Positions 41,223 through 50,694 of a stretch of 54,232 nucleotides of DNA are shown here, in pieces. Each line of letters starts with the position of its first letter. The first letter of the stretch is position 1. This stretch comes from DTU015 sp964406505. Lineage in GTDB: Bacteria; Bacillota; Sulfobacillia; Fermentithermobacillales; Fermentithermobacillaceae. The stretch covers positions 1 to 54,232 of the forward strand of contig CAYORX010000011.1 of NCBI GenBank assembly GCA_964406505.1, given 5' to 3'. Made by a program: the position numbers and the translations under genes. The notes beneath the pieces were generated by a model. That model was not told where the DNA came from and ran no database searches. It was given only the letters and a program-made list of their open reading frames with translations.

Positions 41223-41699
41223 ATGAGTAAGCGGGATAATGTAAGAATTGTGGTTCGAAACAGAAGGGCTCGCCATGATTATGCGATAGAGGAGACTATT
41301 GAGGCTGGTATTGCTTTAATAGGGACTGAAGTTAAATCTCTACGTATGGGAAGGGCTAGTTTACAAGATAGCTATGCACAGGTGTTAAACAACGAAGTGT
41401 TTTTGCAAAATGCTCATATCGATCAATACGAACCAGCGGCTAGATTTAACCACGATCCACGCAGACCAAGGCGATTATTGCTTCATAAGAGCGAAATAAG
41501 AAAACTTGCATCTAGGGTGGAAAGGAAAGGTTATACCCTTGTACCCCTATCGATCTATTTTAGACGGGGTAGGGCTAAAGTAGAATTGGCGGTTGCCCGT
41601 GGCAAAAGAATGTATGATAAACGTGAAGCTATCAAACGAAAAGATATGGACCGTGAAGCCCGCAGAATCTTAAGGGAAAGGACAGATAGAATGTATTGA
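41223..41699 (+). CDS. smpB: SsrA-binding protein SmpB
   Basis: Binds tmRNA and guides it to stalled ribosomes. 158 residues, with NRRARHDYAIEETIEAGI, LIGTEVKSLRMGRASLQDSYA, HDPRRPRRLLLHKSEI, and the C-terminal tail that mimics the codon-anticodon helix (KREAIKRKDMDREARRILRE). The gene lies 92 nt before its RNA partner. Confidence 0.97.
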   Translation: MSKRDNVRIVVRNRRARHDYAIEETIEAGIALIGTEVKSLRMGRASLQDSYAQVLNNEVFLQNAHIDQYEPAARFNHDPRRPRRLLLHKSEIRKLASRVERKGYTLVPLSIYFRRGRAKVELAVARGKRMYDKREAIKRKDMDREARRILRERTDRMY

Positions 41700-41717
41700 G
41701 AGCATGACCTTAGATTC

Positions 41718-41747
41718 TTGTCAAAACCGCCTACCCTATGATAGAAT
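41718..41747 (+). promoter_or_regulatory. ssrA promoter with extended -10
   Basis: TTGTCA (41718-41723) and TGATAGAAT (41739-41747, extended -10) at 18-nt spacing, 44 nt before the mature tmRNA end. Confidence 0.65.
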
Positions 41748-41791
41748 TATTTTCACAGCCTTTATGGCAACTTTTTGGCAATATTATTTAT

Positions 41792-42139
41792 GGGGGCGAA
41801 TTAGGTTCGACGTAAGTAGCTGAGTTTGAGCTGCGGGTATGGGTGCCGTATCCAGAAAAGCGGCAAGCAATTAACTGCTAACAATAATTACGCACTGGCT
41901 GCTTAAATAGACAGCCACGGTACCGGGAAGAGAGCTTCCCTATTCCTGAGCTACCGTCATTAGGGAAGATACTTGCAGGGGAATGTTTAGGACTTTGCAG
42001 GGAACTTAATTCTAAACTGGCAAGGTAGAAAGCTTGCTTTAGGGCGTTCTGCCTTGTGAGAATAAAGCTAAGGCTACACTCGTAGATGCTTAAATGTGGT
42101 TATTTGCGGACGAGGGTGCAATTCCCTCCGCCTCCACCA
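41792..42139 (+). ncRNA. ssrA: transfer-messenger RNA (tmRNA)
   Basis: The one-piece tmRNA of 348 nt begins GGGGGCGAATTAGGTTCGAC and ends with the T-arm and CGCCTCCACCA. The acceptor ends GGGGGCG and CGCCTCC pair over seven bp with one G.U. The tag reading frame at 41877-41906 encodes ANNNYALAA and then TAA, with the resume codon GCT. The YALAA end is the usual protease degron. The encoded CCA suggests 3' trimming only. It is paired with smpB just upstream. Confidence 0.97.
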
Positions 42140-42170
42140 TATTAAGTAATAGGAATTGATACAATTGAGG

Positions 42171-42194
42171 CCGCCCAATAGTGGCGGGTTTTTT
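42171..42194 (+). terminator. tmRNA terminator
   Basis: CCGCC (42171-42175) pairs with GGCGG (42183-42187), loop of seven, followed by GTTTTTTG. The rest of 42195-42426 shows no gene. Confidence 0.75.
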
Positions 42195-42426
42195 GTTTTG
42201 GGGGGATCTTATTTTTGTTTTGGGGATGGTCGGTTTGCGATTTTATTAATTGTGGGGGAACAACTATAGGGAAAATGAACACACCCTTCGCTATGAATTA
42301 AAATAATCGTTAAAAGGCTACAGCCGCTAGAAGAGAAAATCTATATATTGTTCCTGTTAAAATGCTCCAAAGCGAAAATTAAAATAGTTTTGTACCACTG
42401 TAAGCAGTTCTTCAACAAATTGGCGT

Positions 42427-43239
42427 TTATGAAGGATCAAATCTATCAAAACGAAGCCACGCCAGTATAACCAGTACAGTGGAGAACAGGAAAACAGCTC
42501 CCCGTTGCACAGTAAACAACGCACTATTAACCCATGGAGTCATGGGTTGCAGCCCCTCCCGCAGAATTCCCACGTATGCCTCGGATGAGTGCATTATGCT
42601 CGTGTACACCCGGGAAATTCCCTCTTGGAACAGATAATCGTGAATAACACGTTGTCCCATGTAGTCGATCATAGATCCCCACAGCTCGCTGGTATGAGAA
42701 AAATAACTCGCAGTAGATAACATGAGGCTTGCAAACCAGAACAAGCCAAAAATTACACGCGGAAGCGTACCACGGATTTCGAAGCAATCCAAAAAGATTG
42801 CCAAACAGGAAACAAACCAAAGCATCACTAACGTTGTGGCTAAAGGGGGAGCGAGCAGCAGCCAGACTTGGAATTCCCCCATACCCCGCATAAAAAAGAC
42901 TAAAATAGCACCCACAAATGTCGCAGTTAAGAAAGGAAGCAAGCTGAACAGGCTGCCAACCGTTTTGCCCATAATATAAACCGCAGAGCGTAAAGGGGTG
43001 GCGCAAAGTATTTTTCCAGAGGTTTCGCCATCGTAACTGATCGAGTTCGCTACCAGGTAGAACGAAAAAAGACCAATGAAAAGTGTGCTGATATGGGCAA
43101 CAACCAGCCCGATAAATGTGGCGTCAGGTGGGCCAAGGGTAAGAACAACACGTGGACTTCCCGATTTAGGTATTGCCCAAAACGGCAGGACAACGCACAA
43201 TAATAACAAGGGCCCGACTTTGTTGCGGAATTTTACCAT
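42427..43239 (-). pseudogene. ABC-2 type permease remnant (YtrC/D-like), 5' part missing
   Basis: The 270-residue frame has about six membrane helices and looks like the permease of a small ABC exporter (FYLVANSISYDGETSGKILCATPLRSAVYIMGKT is typical, quoted in two parts: SYDGETSGKILCATPLR). Its apparent ATG at 43239 lies inside the sequence for the ABC ATPase, and the protein starts directly with a hydrophobic helix (GPLLLLCVVLPFWA). A deletion has therefore joined the ATPase 5' end to the permease, removing the rest of the ATPase and the permease N-terminus. It may still be translated but lacks a functional ATPase partner. Confidence 0.7.
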
Positions 43240-43420
43240 CCACTGTAACTTTGCCGCTACTAAGACGTACCAGTCCGGCTTTTGATTTTAGGAGGGTAGA
43301 TTTGCCAGCCCCATTGGGGCCAAACAAGCCAATGATTTTGCCCACCGGCAAAGTTAAATCGACATTATTTAAGGCCAGTGTACGACCAAAACTTTTATCG
43401 GCTTTTTTAAAGATGATCAC
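43232..43420 (-). pseudogene. ABC transporter ATPase fragment (N-terminal 63 codons)
   Basis: GTG 43420 begins an ABC ATPase with LALNNVDLTLPVGKIIGLFG, an intact Walker A GPNGAGKST, and SSGKVTVDGK. After that point the similarity stops: the frame runs into out-of-frame permease sequence and ends at 43166. Signature motif, Walker B and H-loop are all gone. The start overlaps the stop of the GntR remnant as GTGA, the sign of a former operon. Confidence 0.8.
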
Positions 43421-43615
43421 CTTTCGTTTGCCTCCCTTTTCCAGGTTTCTTTAACTTGGGTTAGTACTTCGGCCAAGGTAAAGCCAAGAGTTTTCATTTC
43501 GCAAAAAACTATGCAAGGCATTATCCGCGGTTTCATCTTTCATGGTGCGGAGCTGCTTTTTTGTAACGGTGACAAACGTTCCTTAGGTAGTTTCTGGAAC
43601 ACCGGTGGCCGTTAA
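43417..43615 (-). pseudogene. GntR-family (YtrA-like) regulator remnant
   Basis: Visible only by reading three pieces on the minus strand. First comes GVPETT, then an in-frame TAA, then GTFVTVTKKQLRTMKDETAD, which is the end of a GntR winged helix and the linker. After a frameshift near 43500 it continues MKTLGFTLAEVLTQVKETW and ends REANER before TGA at 43417. The pattern fits the short YtrA-type GntR repressors that precede ABC exporters. The HTH part is missing or unrecognisable. The gene is broken by at least one stop and one frameshift. Confidence 0.7.
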
Positions 43616-44066
43616 TTGTAAATGTTCTTGCTGTCATTGAGTGTATATGGTTTCATTGCTTCATTATGTAAGTCGAATATAAGTCGAAGGCTGTACAAAA
43701 GGGCGTACAATTCTACTAATGTGAACTTGCCTTGGGTGTCCAAGCAACCTAACTCATGCCAAAGTAGGAATAGAACATTGGTTTATTATGCAATACATAC
43801 ATATAGATATCGTGTTACACGTGTGGTGGGAATTTTTAAGGTGCTATATTTCTTTTTTTATGTGCACCCCCCCGAAAGCAAAAATGCATCAACCATTTTA
43901 ATTTTGCCTCACCCATAACCCAAAAGGCACGACAACCATTGTCCTTAGTAATTATTATCACTGCACATTAACAAGTATCTGCTACACTGTAAGTGGTAAC
44001 TCCATAAAAGCGTGATCGCTAATAATTGTTATGGGAAGGAGTATTGCGGTATTGGGGAGGAAGCAA
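43616..44066 (+). other. intergenic region upstream of the type III R-M system
   Basis: No supported gene. A C7 tract lies at about 43866. AGCGTGATCGCT near 44008 is a short palindrome. No clear promoter can be picked. The sequence looks like decayed DNA between the broken transporter operon and the restriction system. Confidence 0.4.
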
Positions 44067-46058
44067 ATGAACTTTTTAGGCGTACTTGAGAAAACTTTAA
44101 GGCAAGACGATCGCTTTGTTGGTGAAGGTGAAAGAATTTTAAAAACTAAAGTTTATGATGCCTGTATGGGCATGGACAGGTTGCTGCTTAAAAGTCTTGT
44201 AACTAATGAGACCCTAAAGTCCCACTTCTTTGAAGAAATAAACGGGGTCCTTGTTTTTGACAAAATGAAATTTGCCTGGGTCCTAGAGTCACGTGAATTT
44301 TTGCCCGACAGTTTTACGATGTTTAAAAACAAAATAGGGCTTGCCGATAGCAGTCAAAAACTTTTGAGCAGGCGAAGTGACGTAGTTCTTATTTGGCCTT
44401 ATAAAGATTGCATGCTTGAGGGGGGTCAAACAAAAGAAGATCAGAAACGGGATGAGATTTTCTATAACGAAGTTCTCGCCCCAGACGAGATAAATAGACT
44501 TTTGTATCCGAAAGTTTTTACCAATGCGAAAAGATATTTGAATAATAGCGTTGAGAAAATTACAGAAATTAAGGATACGGATAACTTAATAATAAAAGGA
44601 AATAATTTGTTAGCCCTGGCTTCGTTATTAAAACGATACAAAGGCAAAGTAAAATGTATTTATATCGATCCCCCATTTAATACGGGCTCAGATAGCTTTA
44701 AATATAACGATAAGTTTAATCATTCTACGTGGTTAACTTTCATGAGAAATAGAATAAGTTTAGCTAGAAAATTACTTTCAGACGATGGTTGTATGTTTGT
44801 TCACCTTGACGATAATGAAAATACATATTGTAAAGTGTTAATGGATGAAATTTTCGGACCGGAGAATTACCTTAACCAAATAGTTGTATCTACTAATCAA
44901 CCTTTTGGATATAAAAGCACTTCAGAAGGATTATTTAAGCAAGCAAATCACATATTGTTTTACGCAAAAGACAAATCGAATTTGAGGTTGAATGCAGAAT
45001 CTATGTTTATTGAAAGGGCATATGATACTAATTATAAATGGGTGTTTAAGAACACGGAAAAAGATGAAACAGAATGGTACTGGGAAAACATCAGAGATGT
45101 TGTTGCCAGGAAACTGGGGTATTTTAGTGCCCGGGATGTTCCTAAGGAAAAGGAGAACAAATTGGCAAGGCAAGTCTCTGAATATGCAATACAAAACGCG
45201 TCTAAAGTTTTTAGGACCGCTTCTGTTACGGGTGGAGCATTGAACAAAAGAAAGGAGACCATAGCAAAGTCTAGACAATTAAAAGATGTTATCGTGCGAC
45301 ATCCAAATGATGATATGGATTATATGTTCATTAGGGGAGAAAGGGTTTTGTTTTACTCAGAAAGGCTTAGGGAAATTGATGGTTATTTATTGCCTGGGAA
45401 GCTCATTACAGATATTTGGACTGACATACCTGTGGAAGGTTTAGCGAGCGAAGGTAATGTAAGTTTTCCTAAAGGCAAAAAGCCGGAAAGACTTATTAAA
45501 AGGATCATTAAACTGGTTACCAAACCCAACGATATTATACTTGATTATCACTTAGGGAGCGGAACTACGGCAGCTGTTGCACATAAGTTAAGTCGGCAAT
45601 ATATAGGCATAGAGCAGATATACTATGGGGAAAACGATAGTGTTACCAGGCTTAAAAACGTTATCGAAGGTGACGCTACCGGTATTTCAAATGATGAGGA
45701 TGTGAAATGGACGGGTGGCAACTCTTTTGCTTACTGCGAACTCATGGAACAAAATGAATCTATCGTTTCTGCACTTCAAACTGCCGACAAATCAAAAGAA
45801 GTCCAAGCGATTTTAAACAGGGTAACAGACGATGGTCTTATCATTCCTTCTGTGCTACCTGATGATTTACGCTCTCATATGGATGAATTTGCACAGATGT
45901 CTTTAAAGCAGCAGAAAACGCTTGTAATGGAACTTATAGATAAAAACAAACTTTACGTTAACCTTTGCGATATAGATGACGAAGAATTAGCGGTCAGTAA
46001 TGATGACAAGGCTTTTACTAGGAACTTTTACCGTATAGATGGAAGAGGCGATATATGA
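44067..46058 (+). CDS. mod: type III restriction-modification system methyltransferase (Mod)
   Basis: Beta-class DNA amino-methyltransferase that methylates one strand and sets sequence specificity for the type III complex. From ATG 44067, behind GGGGAGGA, it has 663 residues. Motif IV, IDPPFNTGSD, lies near residue 200, and motif I, LDYHLGSGTTAAVAHKL, near 490-505, the order expected for the beta class. The variable target-recognition region is between them. The N-terminal KTLRQDDRFVGEGERILKTK type is common in type III Mod. It overlaps res by up to 20 nt. Recognition site unknown. Confidence 0.95.
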   Translation: MNFLGVLEKTLRQDDRFVGEGERILKTKVYDACMGMDRLLLKSLVTNETLKSHFFEEINGVLVFDKMKFAWVLESREFLPDSFTMFKNKIGLADSSQKLLSRRSDVVLIWPYKDCMLEGGQTKEDQKRDEIFYNEVLAPDEINRLLYPKVFTNAKRYLNNSVEKITEIKDTDNLIIKGNNLLALASLLKRYKGKVKCIYIDPPFNTGSDSFKYNDKFNHSTWLTFMRNRISLARKLLSDDGCMFVHLDDNENTYCKVLMDEIFGPENYLNQIVVSTNQPFGYKSTSEGLFKQANHILFYAKDKSNLRLNAESMFIERAYDTNYKWVFKNTEKDETEWYWENIRDVVARKLGYFSARDVPKEKENKLARQVSEYAIQNASKVFRTASVTGGALNKRKETIAKSRQLKDVIVRHPNDDMDYMFIRGERVLFYSERLREIDGYLLPGKLITDIWTDIPVEGLASEGNVSFPKGKKPERLIKRIIKLVTKPNDIILDYHLGSGTTAAVAHKLSRQYIGIEQIYYGENDSVTRLKNVIEGDATGISNDEDVKWTGGNSFAYCELMEQNESIVSALQTADKSKEVQAILNRVTDDGLIIPSVLPDDLRSHMDEFAQMSLKQQKTLVMELIDKNKLYVNLCDIDDEELAVSNDDKAFTRNFYRIDGRGDI

Positions 46059-46059
46059 T

Positions 46060-48654
46060 ATGGCACAATTTTTATATCAAACAATTGAAGCTCTGGAACA
46101 GGCTGGTTTTCTTAAAGACATACCTAGTTTTATCGATCAGGGGCTTTCTGAGCGTATAATACTTAGAGATTATCAAAAAAAGGCCTTTCAGTATTTTGTC
46201 ACCTACTATGAAAACAAAAAATTAAGAAAAAACAGGAAAATTCATACTCTTTTTCATATGGCAACCGGTTCAGGGAAAACGGTTATAATGGCCGGTTTAA
46301 TATTGTATTTTTATACAAAAGGGTATAGAAAGTTTCTGTTTTTTGTCAATCAGACGAACATATTAGAAAAGACGAAAGAGAACTTCCTGAATCCTGCTTC
46401 CGGAAAATACCTCTTTGCCGATAACATAGAGATTCTGGGCGAACAAATTGCTATTCGTGAGGTAGATAATTTTGCCGCGATAGATGAGCAGTCTATTAAT
46501 ATCTGTTTTACCACAACTCAGAAACTTCATTTAGACTTAAATTTTCCTAGAGAAAATACCGTTACCATTGAAGATTTTGAAGACGATAAAATCGTTCTCA
46601 TTTCAGACGAATCTCACCATGTTAATACCCGAACCAAAAGACGTACTAAAGCAGAAACAGAAGCGGACAATTCGTGGGAGTACAGCGTTGAACGAATTTT
46701 CGGGGCAAATCGGGACAATGCCTTGATTGAATTTACCGCTACTTGTGATTTAAAAGACCCGGCAGTACTGCGTAAGTACACCGATAAAATCATTTTTGAT
46801 TATGCTCTTGCCAAATTTAGAGCCAGCGGGTATACCAAGGATTTTCAAAACTTACAAAATGACTTAGAACCATGGCAAAGGACGCTTGGTGCATTGATTT
46901 TAAGCGAATATAGGCGTAACCTTTTCGCCGATTGCGGGCAGGACATTAAACCGGTGGTGCTTCTAAAATCAAGGCGTATAGCAGATTCAGAATCATTTTA
47001 CGAAGAGTTTTTTAAAAATCTAGCTCGATTAACACCAGATGAAATTGCCTTAATGGAATCAGTTGACAATGCGCTTTTATCAAAAGCAATAAGTTATTTT
47101 AGAAAAAAGGACGGGACATTGAACTCTTTGACATATGCTCTTAAATTATCTTTTTCAAAAGAAAACAGTATTATCATGAATGGGAGCAGGGATAATACGG
47201 TAGATAAACAGCTGGCCGTTAATTCTTTAGAAGAACCCGCAAACCCTTACCGTATTATTTTCACCGTGGATATGCTAAATGAGGGCTGGGATGTGTTGAA
47301 TCTCTTTGATATCGTGCGTCTTTACGAAACGCGACAAAGTGGTAGGGGCAAAATTGCGCCTTATACCATTAGGGAGGCCCAATTGATCGGCCGCGGTGCC
47401 AGATATTGCCCTTTTGTTGCGGAACCCGATCAGGAGCGTTTCCGGCGTAAATACGATTATGATCTTGACAATAACAACCGCATTTTGGAAACACTGCTTT
47501 ATCATAGCAAACAAGACTCTCGCTATATCAATGAGCTTCGCACCGCCCTGAAAGCGACCGGTTTGCTGCCAGAGAATCCAAAGGAGATAGAATATCGTCT
47601 TAAAGATAGTTTTAGGAAAACTTTGTTTTTTAAAAACGGTGTTGTATTCACTAATCGACGTAAAAAGAAATCTAGAAGGCAGATCGCTCAAGTTGATGAA
47701 AAAATACGGACGGCTATTTACCATATACGAATTGCCGGAAAAGGAAGCAGTCTTTATGATTTGTTTCGTGATGAGCAAGTGAATGAGGGGGAACCTAGAA
47801 AAAAACACACGAAGCAAATTAAACTTAAAGACTTGCCTTTAAACATTCTTTATGGAGCGTTCGACAGTTTTGAAGGACTCAAATTTGATGTGCTTAAAAG
47901 TCGCTATCCCAAGTTAAAATCAAAGCGGGAGTTCTTGACTTCGACTAGATACATAGGCAACGTAACTTTAGTTATCGAGAGCGATAGTGCACATTTAACC
48001 GCAAAAAATCTTTTCCAGGCTGCAAAAACAGCATTGGGGGAGACAGCAAAGCATGTTAAAAGTATCGTTCAGCAATACGAGGGAACGAAAGAGTTTGAAG
48101 CCAAACCAGTTCGGAACATAATACGAAACAAAAACATTTACGTAGACAGTCCTAAAGGCGATGGAGTAGGCATTTCACAAGCGGTTGTTGTTCGAGAGTT
48201 AGCGGTTAATCTTTGTGATGAGGACTGGTATGTCTATGAAGATAATTTTGGTACAACCGAAGAAAAAGCCTTTGTAAAATACTTCCGTGGACTTGTATCC
48301 GATTTAAAACGCAGATACGAAGAAATCTATCTTGTCCGTAATGAGCGTATTCCCGAACTTGCTATTTATGATTTTGACACCGGTGAGAGGTTTGAACCGG
48401 ATTTTTTGCTTTTCCTAAGACGACATAATCAGAATAACTATGAACAAGAACAGATTTTCATCGAGCCAAAAGGTGACCATTTAATAAGTCAGGATAAATG
48501 GAAAGAAAACTTTTTGCTTCGTATTAGTAAAGAGGGTATCCCGGTTAAAGTCTATGTTGATGATAACAAATACCGTGTTTATGGGTTTCCCTTCTTTAAT
48601 CTCAATTATAGAATGGGCGATTTTGAGCAAGCATTAGAGAATATGATGCGTTAG
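46060..48654 (+). CDS. res: type III restriction endonuclease subunit (Res)
   Basis: ATP-dependent helicase-nuclease of the type III system. 864 residues from ATG 46060 (an ATG at 46039 is an alternative without a better ribosome site). Walker A FHMATGSGKTVIM lies near 65-77, the DEAD-like box ISDESHHVN near 180, later helicase motifs include TVDMLNEGWDVLNL and IGRGARYCPF. The C-terminal nuclease carries FEPDF (about 778) and IFIEPKGDH (about 803), a PD-ExK site. All key parts are present, so restriction activity is likely. Confidence 0.94.
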   Translation: MAQFLYQTIEALEQAGFLKDIPSFIDQGLSERIILRDYQKKAFQYFVTYYENKKLRKNRKIHTLFHMATGSGKTVIMAGLILYFYTKGYRKFLFFVNQTNILEKTKENFLNPASGKYLFADNIEILGEQIAIREVDNFAAIDEQSINICFTTTQKLHLDLNFPRENTVTIEDFEDDKIVLISDESHHVNTRTKRRTKAETEADNSWEYSVERIFGANRDNALIEFTATCDLKDPAVLRKYTDKIIFDYALAKFRASGYTKDFQNLQNDLEPWQRTLGALILSEYRRNLFADCGQDIKPVVLLKSRRIADSESFYEEFFKNLARLTPDEIALMESVDNALLSKAISYFRKKDGTLNSLTYALKLSFSKENSIIMNGSRDNTVDKQLAVNSLEEPANPYRIIFTVDMLNEGWDVLNLFDIVRLYETRQSGRGKIAPYTIREAQLIGRGARYCPFVAEPDQERFRRKYDYDLDNNNRILETLLYHSKQDSRYINELRTALKATGLLPENPKEIEYRLKDSFRKTLFFKNGVVFTNRRKKKSRRQIAQVDEKIRTAIYHIRIAGKGSSLYDLFRDEQVNEGEPRKKHTKQIKLKDLPLNILYGAFDSFEGLKFDVLKSRYPKLKSKREFLTSTRYIGNVTLVIESDSAHLTAKNLFQAAKTALGETAKHVKSIVQQYEGTKEFEAKPVRNIIRNKNIYVDSPKGDGVGISQAVVVRELAVNLCDEDWYVYEDNFGTTEEKAFVKYFRGLVSDLKRRYEEIYLVRNERIPELAIYDFDTGERFEPDFLLFLRRHNQNNYEQEQIFIEPKGDHLISQDKWKENFLLRISKEGIPVKVYVDDNKYRVYGFPFFNLNYRMGDFEQALENMMR

Positions 48655-48726
48655 TTTCAATTTGCCGCATTATTGTTTTGCTCAAAGCTGCCCAAAACTC
48701 CTAGGAACTAAAAGCGGGCCCTATGT

Positions 48727-49929
48727 TCACATATCTATTTTCAATGGGACACGGGCATGCTTTTCGGTTCCGAGCATTTTTTCCACAATTAAGGCCAAAA
48801 CAAGCAAGATTATTGCGGTACCGATGAATACCCATGAATAACCCGCCGTCGCAGCTAAAAATCCGCCTGTCATTGGACCGACAACCGAACCCAGCTGGGA
48901 GAAACTTTGGCTTATCCCAAAAGCTCTGCCTCGAAAGTCATAGGGTACTACTTCGGCAGTTAGGTTGTCTATGGATACTACGGAGCCCGCATAAGCTAAC
49001 CCATACAAAAACCGCAGGACACCGAAAACGATCACGCTTTTCACCAAGAATTGTGGTAAAGTGAAAAGGCCGGAACACAATAAAGATATTTGTAACGCTT
49101 TTCTGAAACCCATTTTGGTCCCTTGGACTCCCCACTTTGGAGCAGCTAGTACTGTAGCTATACCCGATACTGAAAACACGATTCCGGTGGTCAAAGATAC
49201 ATTTTTTATAGGCATTTGCATTATGAAAGGTGTTAGAATTGGCGAAATCGACATAATTGCTGCGTTGGTTAGAATTATAAAAACCATAAGATTTCTAAAA
49301 CTTTTTATGGACCATGCGGTTTTTAAATCGCTCAAGACGTCTATCTTCGCCTCTTTACTTTGTGGCTTCGCGGTTTCTTTCACACCAAAAATGACCACTA
49401 AAGTAGCTAACCAAATTGTTACCCCAGCCACGATAAAAGTTTGCTTTACGCCTATAAATGACGCTAATGCCCCACCAACAAGCGGTCCTAATATGGAGCC
49501 TGACGCCGCGCCCGCCCTTAAAATACCTAAAGAGGAACCTATTTTGTCGTCTGGTGTGTTAGTAGCTACTAAGGCAATGGATGATGGGATAAATCCACTT
49601 ACGACACCGTTTATAAGACGCAATGTAAGAAGCTGCAAGGGTGTAGTGGTGAAACTTGTAACGACGTTAACCAAACCCATACCAAGGCCAGCCCTTACAA
49701 TCATGATTTTCCGCCCATATTTGTCAGCCATAGCTCCCCATACCGGTGATAGGAGGCTGCTAGACAAATAAACTGCTGAACTAAGAAGACCGGACCACAT
49801 GAGCAGATTGTCTCCCACGTCCATTTCACCCAACAGAATAGGTAAAAAGGGTGTGATAAAAGAAAAACTTATGGAGCCTATAAGGGTTCCCGCCCAAAGA
49901 ACGTATAGGTTCTTTTGCCATTGTTGCAT
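48727..49929 (-). CDS. MFS drug-efflux-type transporter (DHA1-like)
   Basis: 400-residue major facilitator with 12 hydrophobic segments. Motif A GAMADKYGRKIMIVRAG sits between helices 2 and 3, and motif C-like LGPLVGGALASFIG in helix 5, the mark of antiporters. A second half repeats the pattern. ATG 49929 follows GGAGG. It is divergent from a marR gene, which is the usual arrangement for drug-inducible exporters. Substrate unknown. Confidence 0.9.
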   Translation of the reverse strand: MQQWQKNLYVLWAGTLIGSISFSFITPFLPILLGEMDVGDNLLMWSGLLSSAVYLSSSLLSPVWGAMADKYGRKIMIVRAGLGMGLVNVVTSFTTTPLQLLTLRLINGVVSGFIPSSIALVATNTPDDKIGSSLGILRAGAASGSILGPLVGGALASFIGVKQTFIVAGVTIWLATLVVIFGVKETAKPQSKEAKIDVLSDLKTAWSIKSFRNLMVFIILTNAAIMSISPILTPFIMQMPIKNVSLTTGIVFSVSGIATVLAAPKWGVQGTKMGFRKALQISLLCSGLFTLPQFLVKSVIVFGVLRFLYGLAYAGSVVSIDNLTAEVVPYDFRGRAFGISQSFSQLGSVVGPMTGGFLAATAGYSWVFIGTAIILLVLALIVEKMLGTEKHARVPLKIDM

Positions 49930-50089
49930 TGATTGTTCCTCCAGTTTGTAGTAGGTATATTTGTATTTAGACTTAGATTGACTATATACATTTGGGGTGG
50001 GTTTGAGAAGGGCATAATTATTTTCGCGAGAGCGATGGAATTATTTTACAGATAACATCATGCTAGTATTGGGCGATAGGCTGGTATGA

Positions 50090-50116
50090 AGGCAAGGCAT
50101 ATTTGTATATTTGCCT
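50090..50116. promoter_or_regulatory. candidate operator in the MFS-marR divergent region
   Basis: AGGCAA (50090-50095) and TTGCCT (50111-50116) are inverted around a 15-nt AT-rich centre, between the divergent genes (49930-50203). This is the kind of site a MarR dimer could bind, but the arms are short. Nothing else stands out in the spacer. Confidence 0.3.
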
Positions 50117-50203
50117 GATGCTTTGCTTGACTCAGTAGTTGGGTGGTTCTAAACTTATTTGAGAGTCGAAATACTATTGTGTCCTAATATGGAGGTGGCT
50201 TAG

Positions 50204-50653
50204 ATGTCGGCAGACCAATTTCCCGAGTCGATAATTGCTGTTGAACGTCTTTTAAGGCAGGTTGCGTTTATAATTAAGCGGCGCGGTAGGGATATACTTA
50301 GCAGTTTTGAAATTACCACACCCCAGTTTCTTGCATTACATGTTTTGAGGGACCAGCCTGGAATTACTATGGGCGAATTGTGCGAAAAGTTGCTTTTAGC
50401 CTGTTCAACTGCTACTGACTTAATTGATCGAATGGAGAAAAATGGTTACTTGGAACGACGTCGCGATGAGGATGATCGTAGAGTAATAAGATTATCTATA
50501 ACCGAAAAAGGTAAAAATGTAATAAGCCAGGTAATCATGGCTCGCAGAAAATATGTGAAATCCATTTTATCTCAACTTACTTTAGATGAAATAGAGCAAT
50601 TAGTTCAATCTTTAGAAAAACTTCACATTCTAATGTTCGATGGCGCAGTCTAA
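50204..50653 (+). CDS. MarR-family transcriptional regulator
   Basis: 149-residue winged-helix dimer of the MarR type: ITTPQFLALHVLRDQPGITM, GELCEKLLLACSTATDLIDR (recognition helix) and GYLERRRDEDDRRVIRLSIT (the wing with its DxRR motif). ATG 50204 follows GGAGG. Probably controls the divergent MFS gene and itself; the ligand is unknown. Confidence 0.92.
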   Translation: MSADQFPESIIAVERLLRQVAFIIKRRGRDILSSFEITTPQFLALHVLRDQPGITMGELCEKLLLACSTATDLIDRMEKNGYLERRRDEDDRRVIRLSITEKGKNVISQVIMARRKYVKSILSQLTLDEIEQLVQSLEKLHILMFDGAV

Positions 50654-50694
50654 GAAGATAAAAGCATTTATGAAAAGGAATGAGGTGAAGCGAG

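Noticed and set aside
41266..41280. tRNA T-loop-like GGTTCGAA in smpB
   Set aside because: It lies inside the smpB coding sequence and no acceptor or anticodon arm can be formed. No tRNA gene was found in the window.
43860..43875. C7 tract upstream of mod as a phase-variation switch
   Set aside because: It is about 200 nt from the start, outside any coding frame or promoter that I can identify, and only seven bases long.
43622..43918. 98-codon ORF upstream of the mod gene
   Set aside because: No recognisable domain, poor start context and no neighbour in the same operon. It is likely chance in a decayed spacer.
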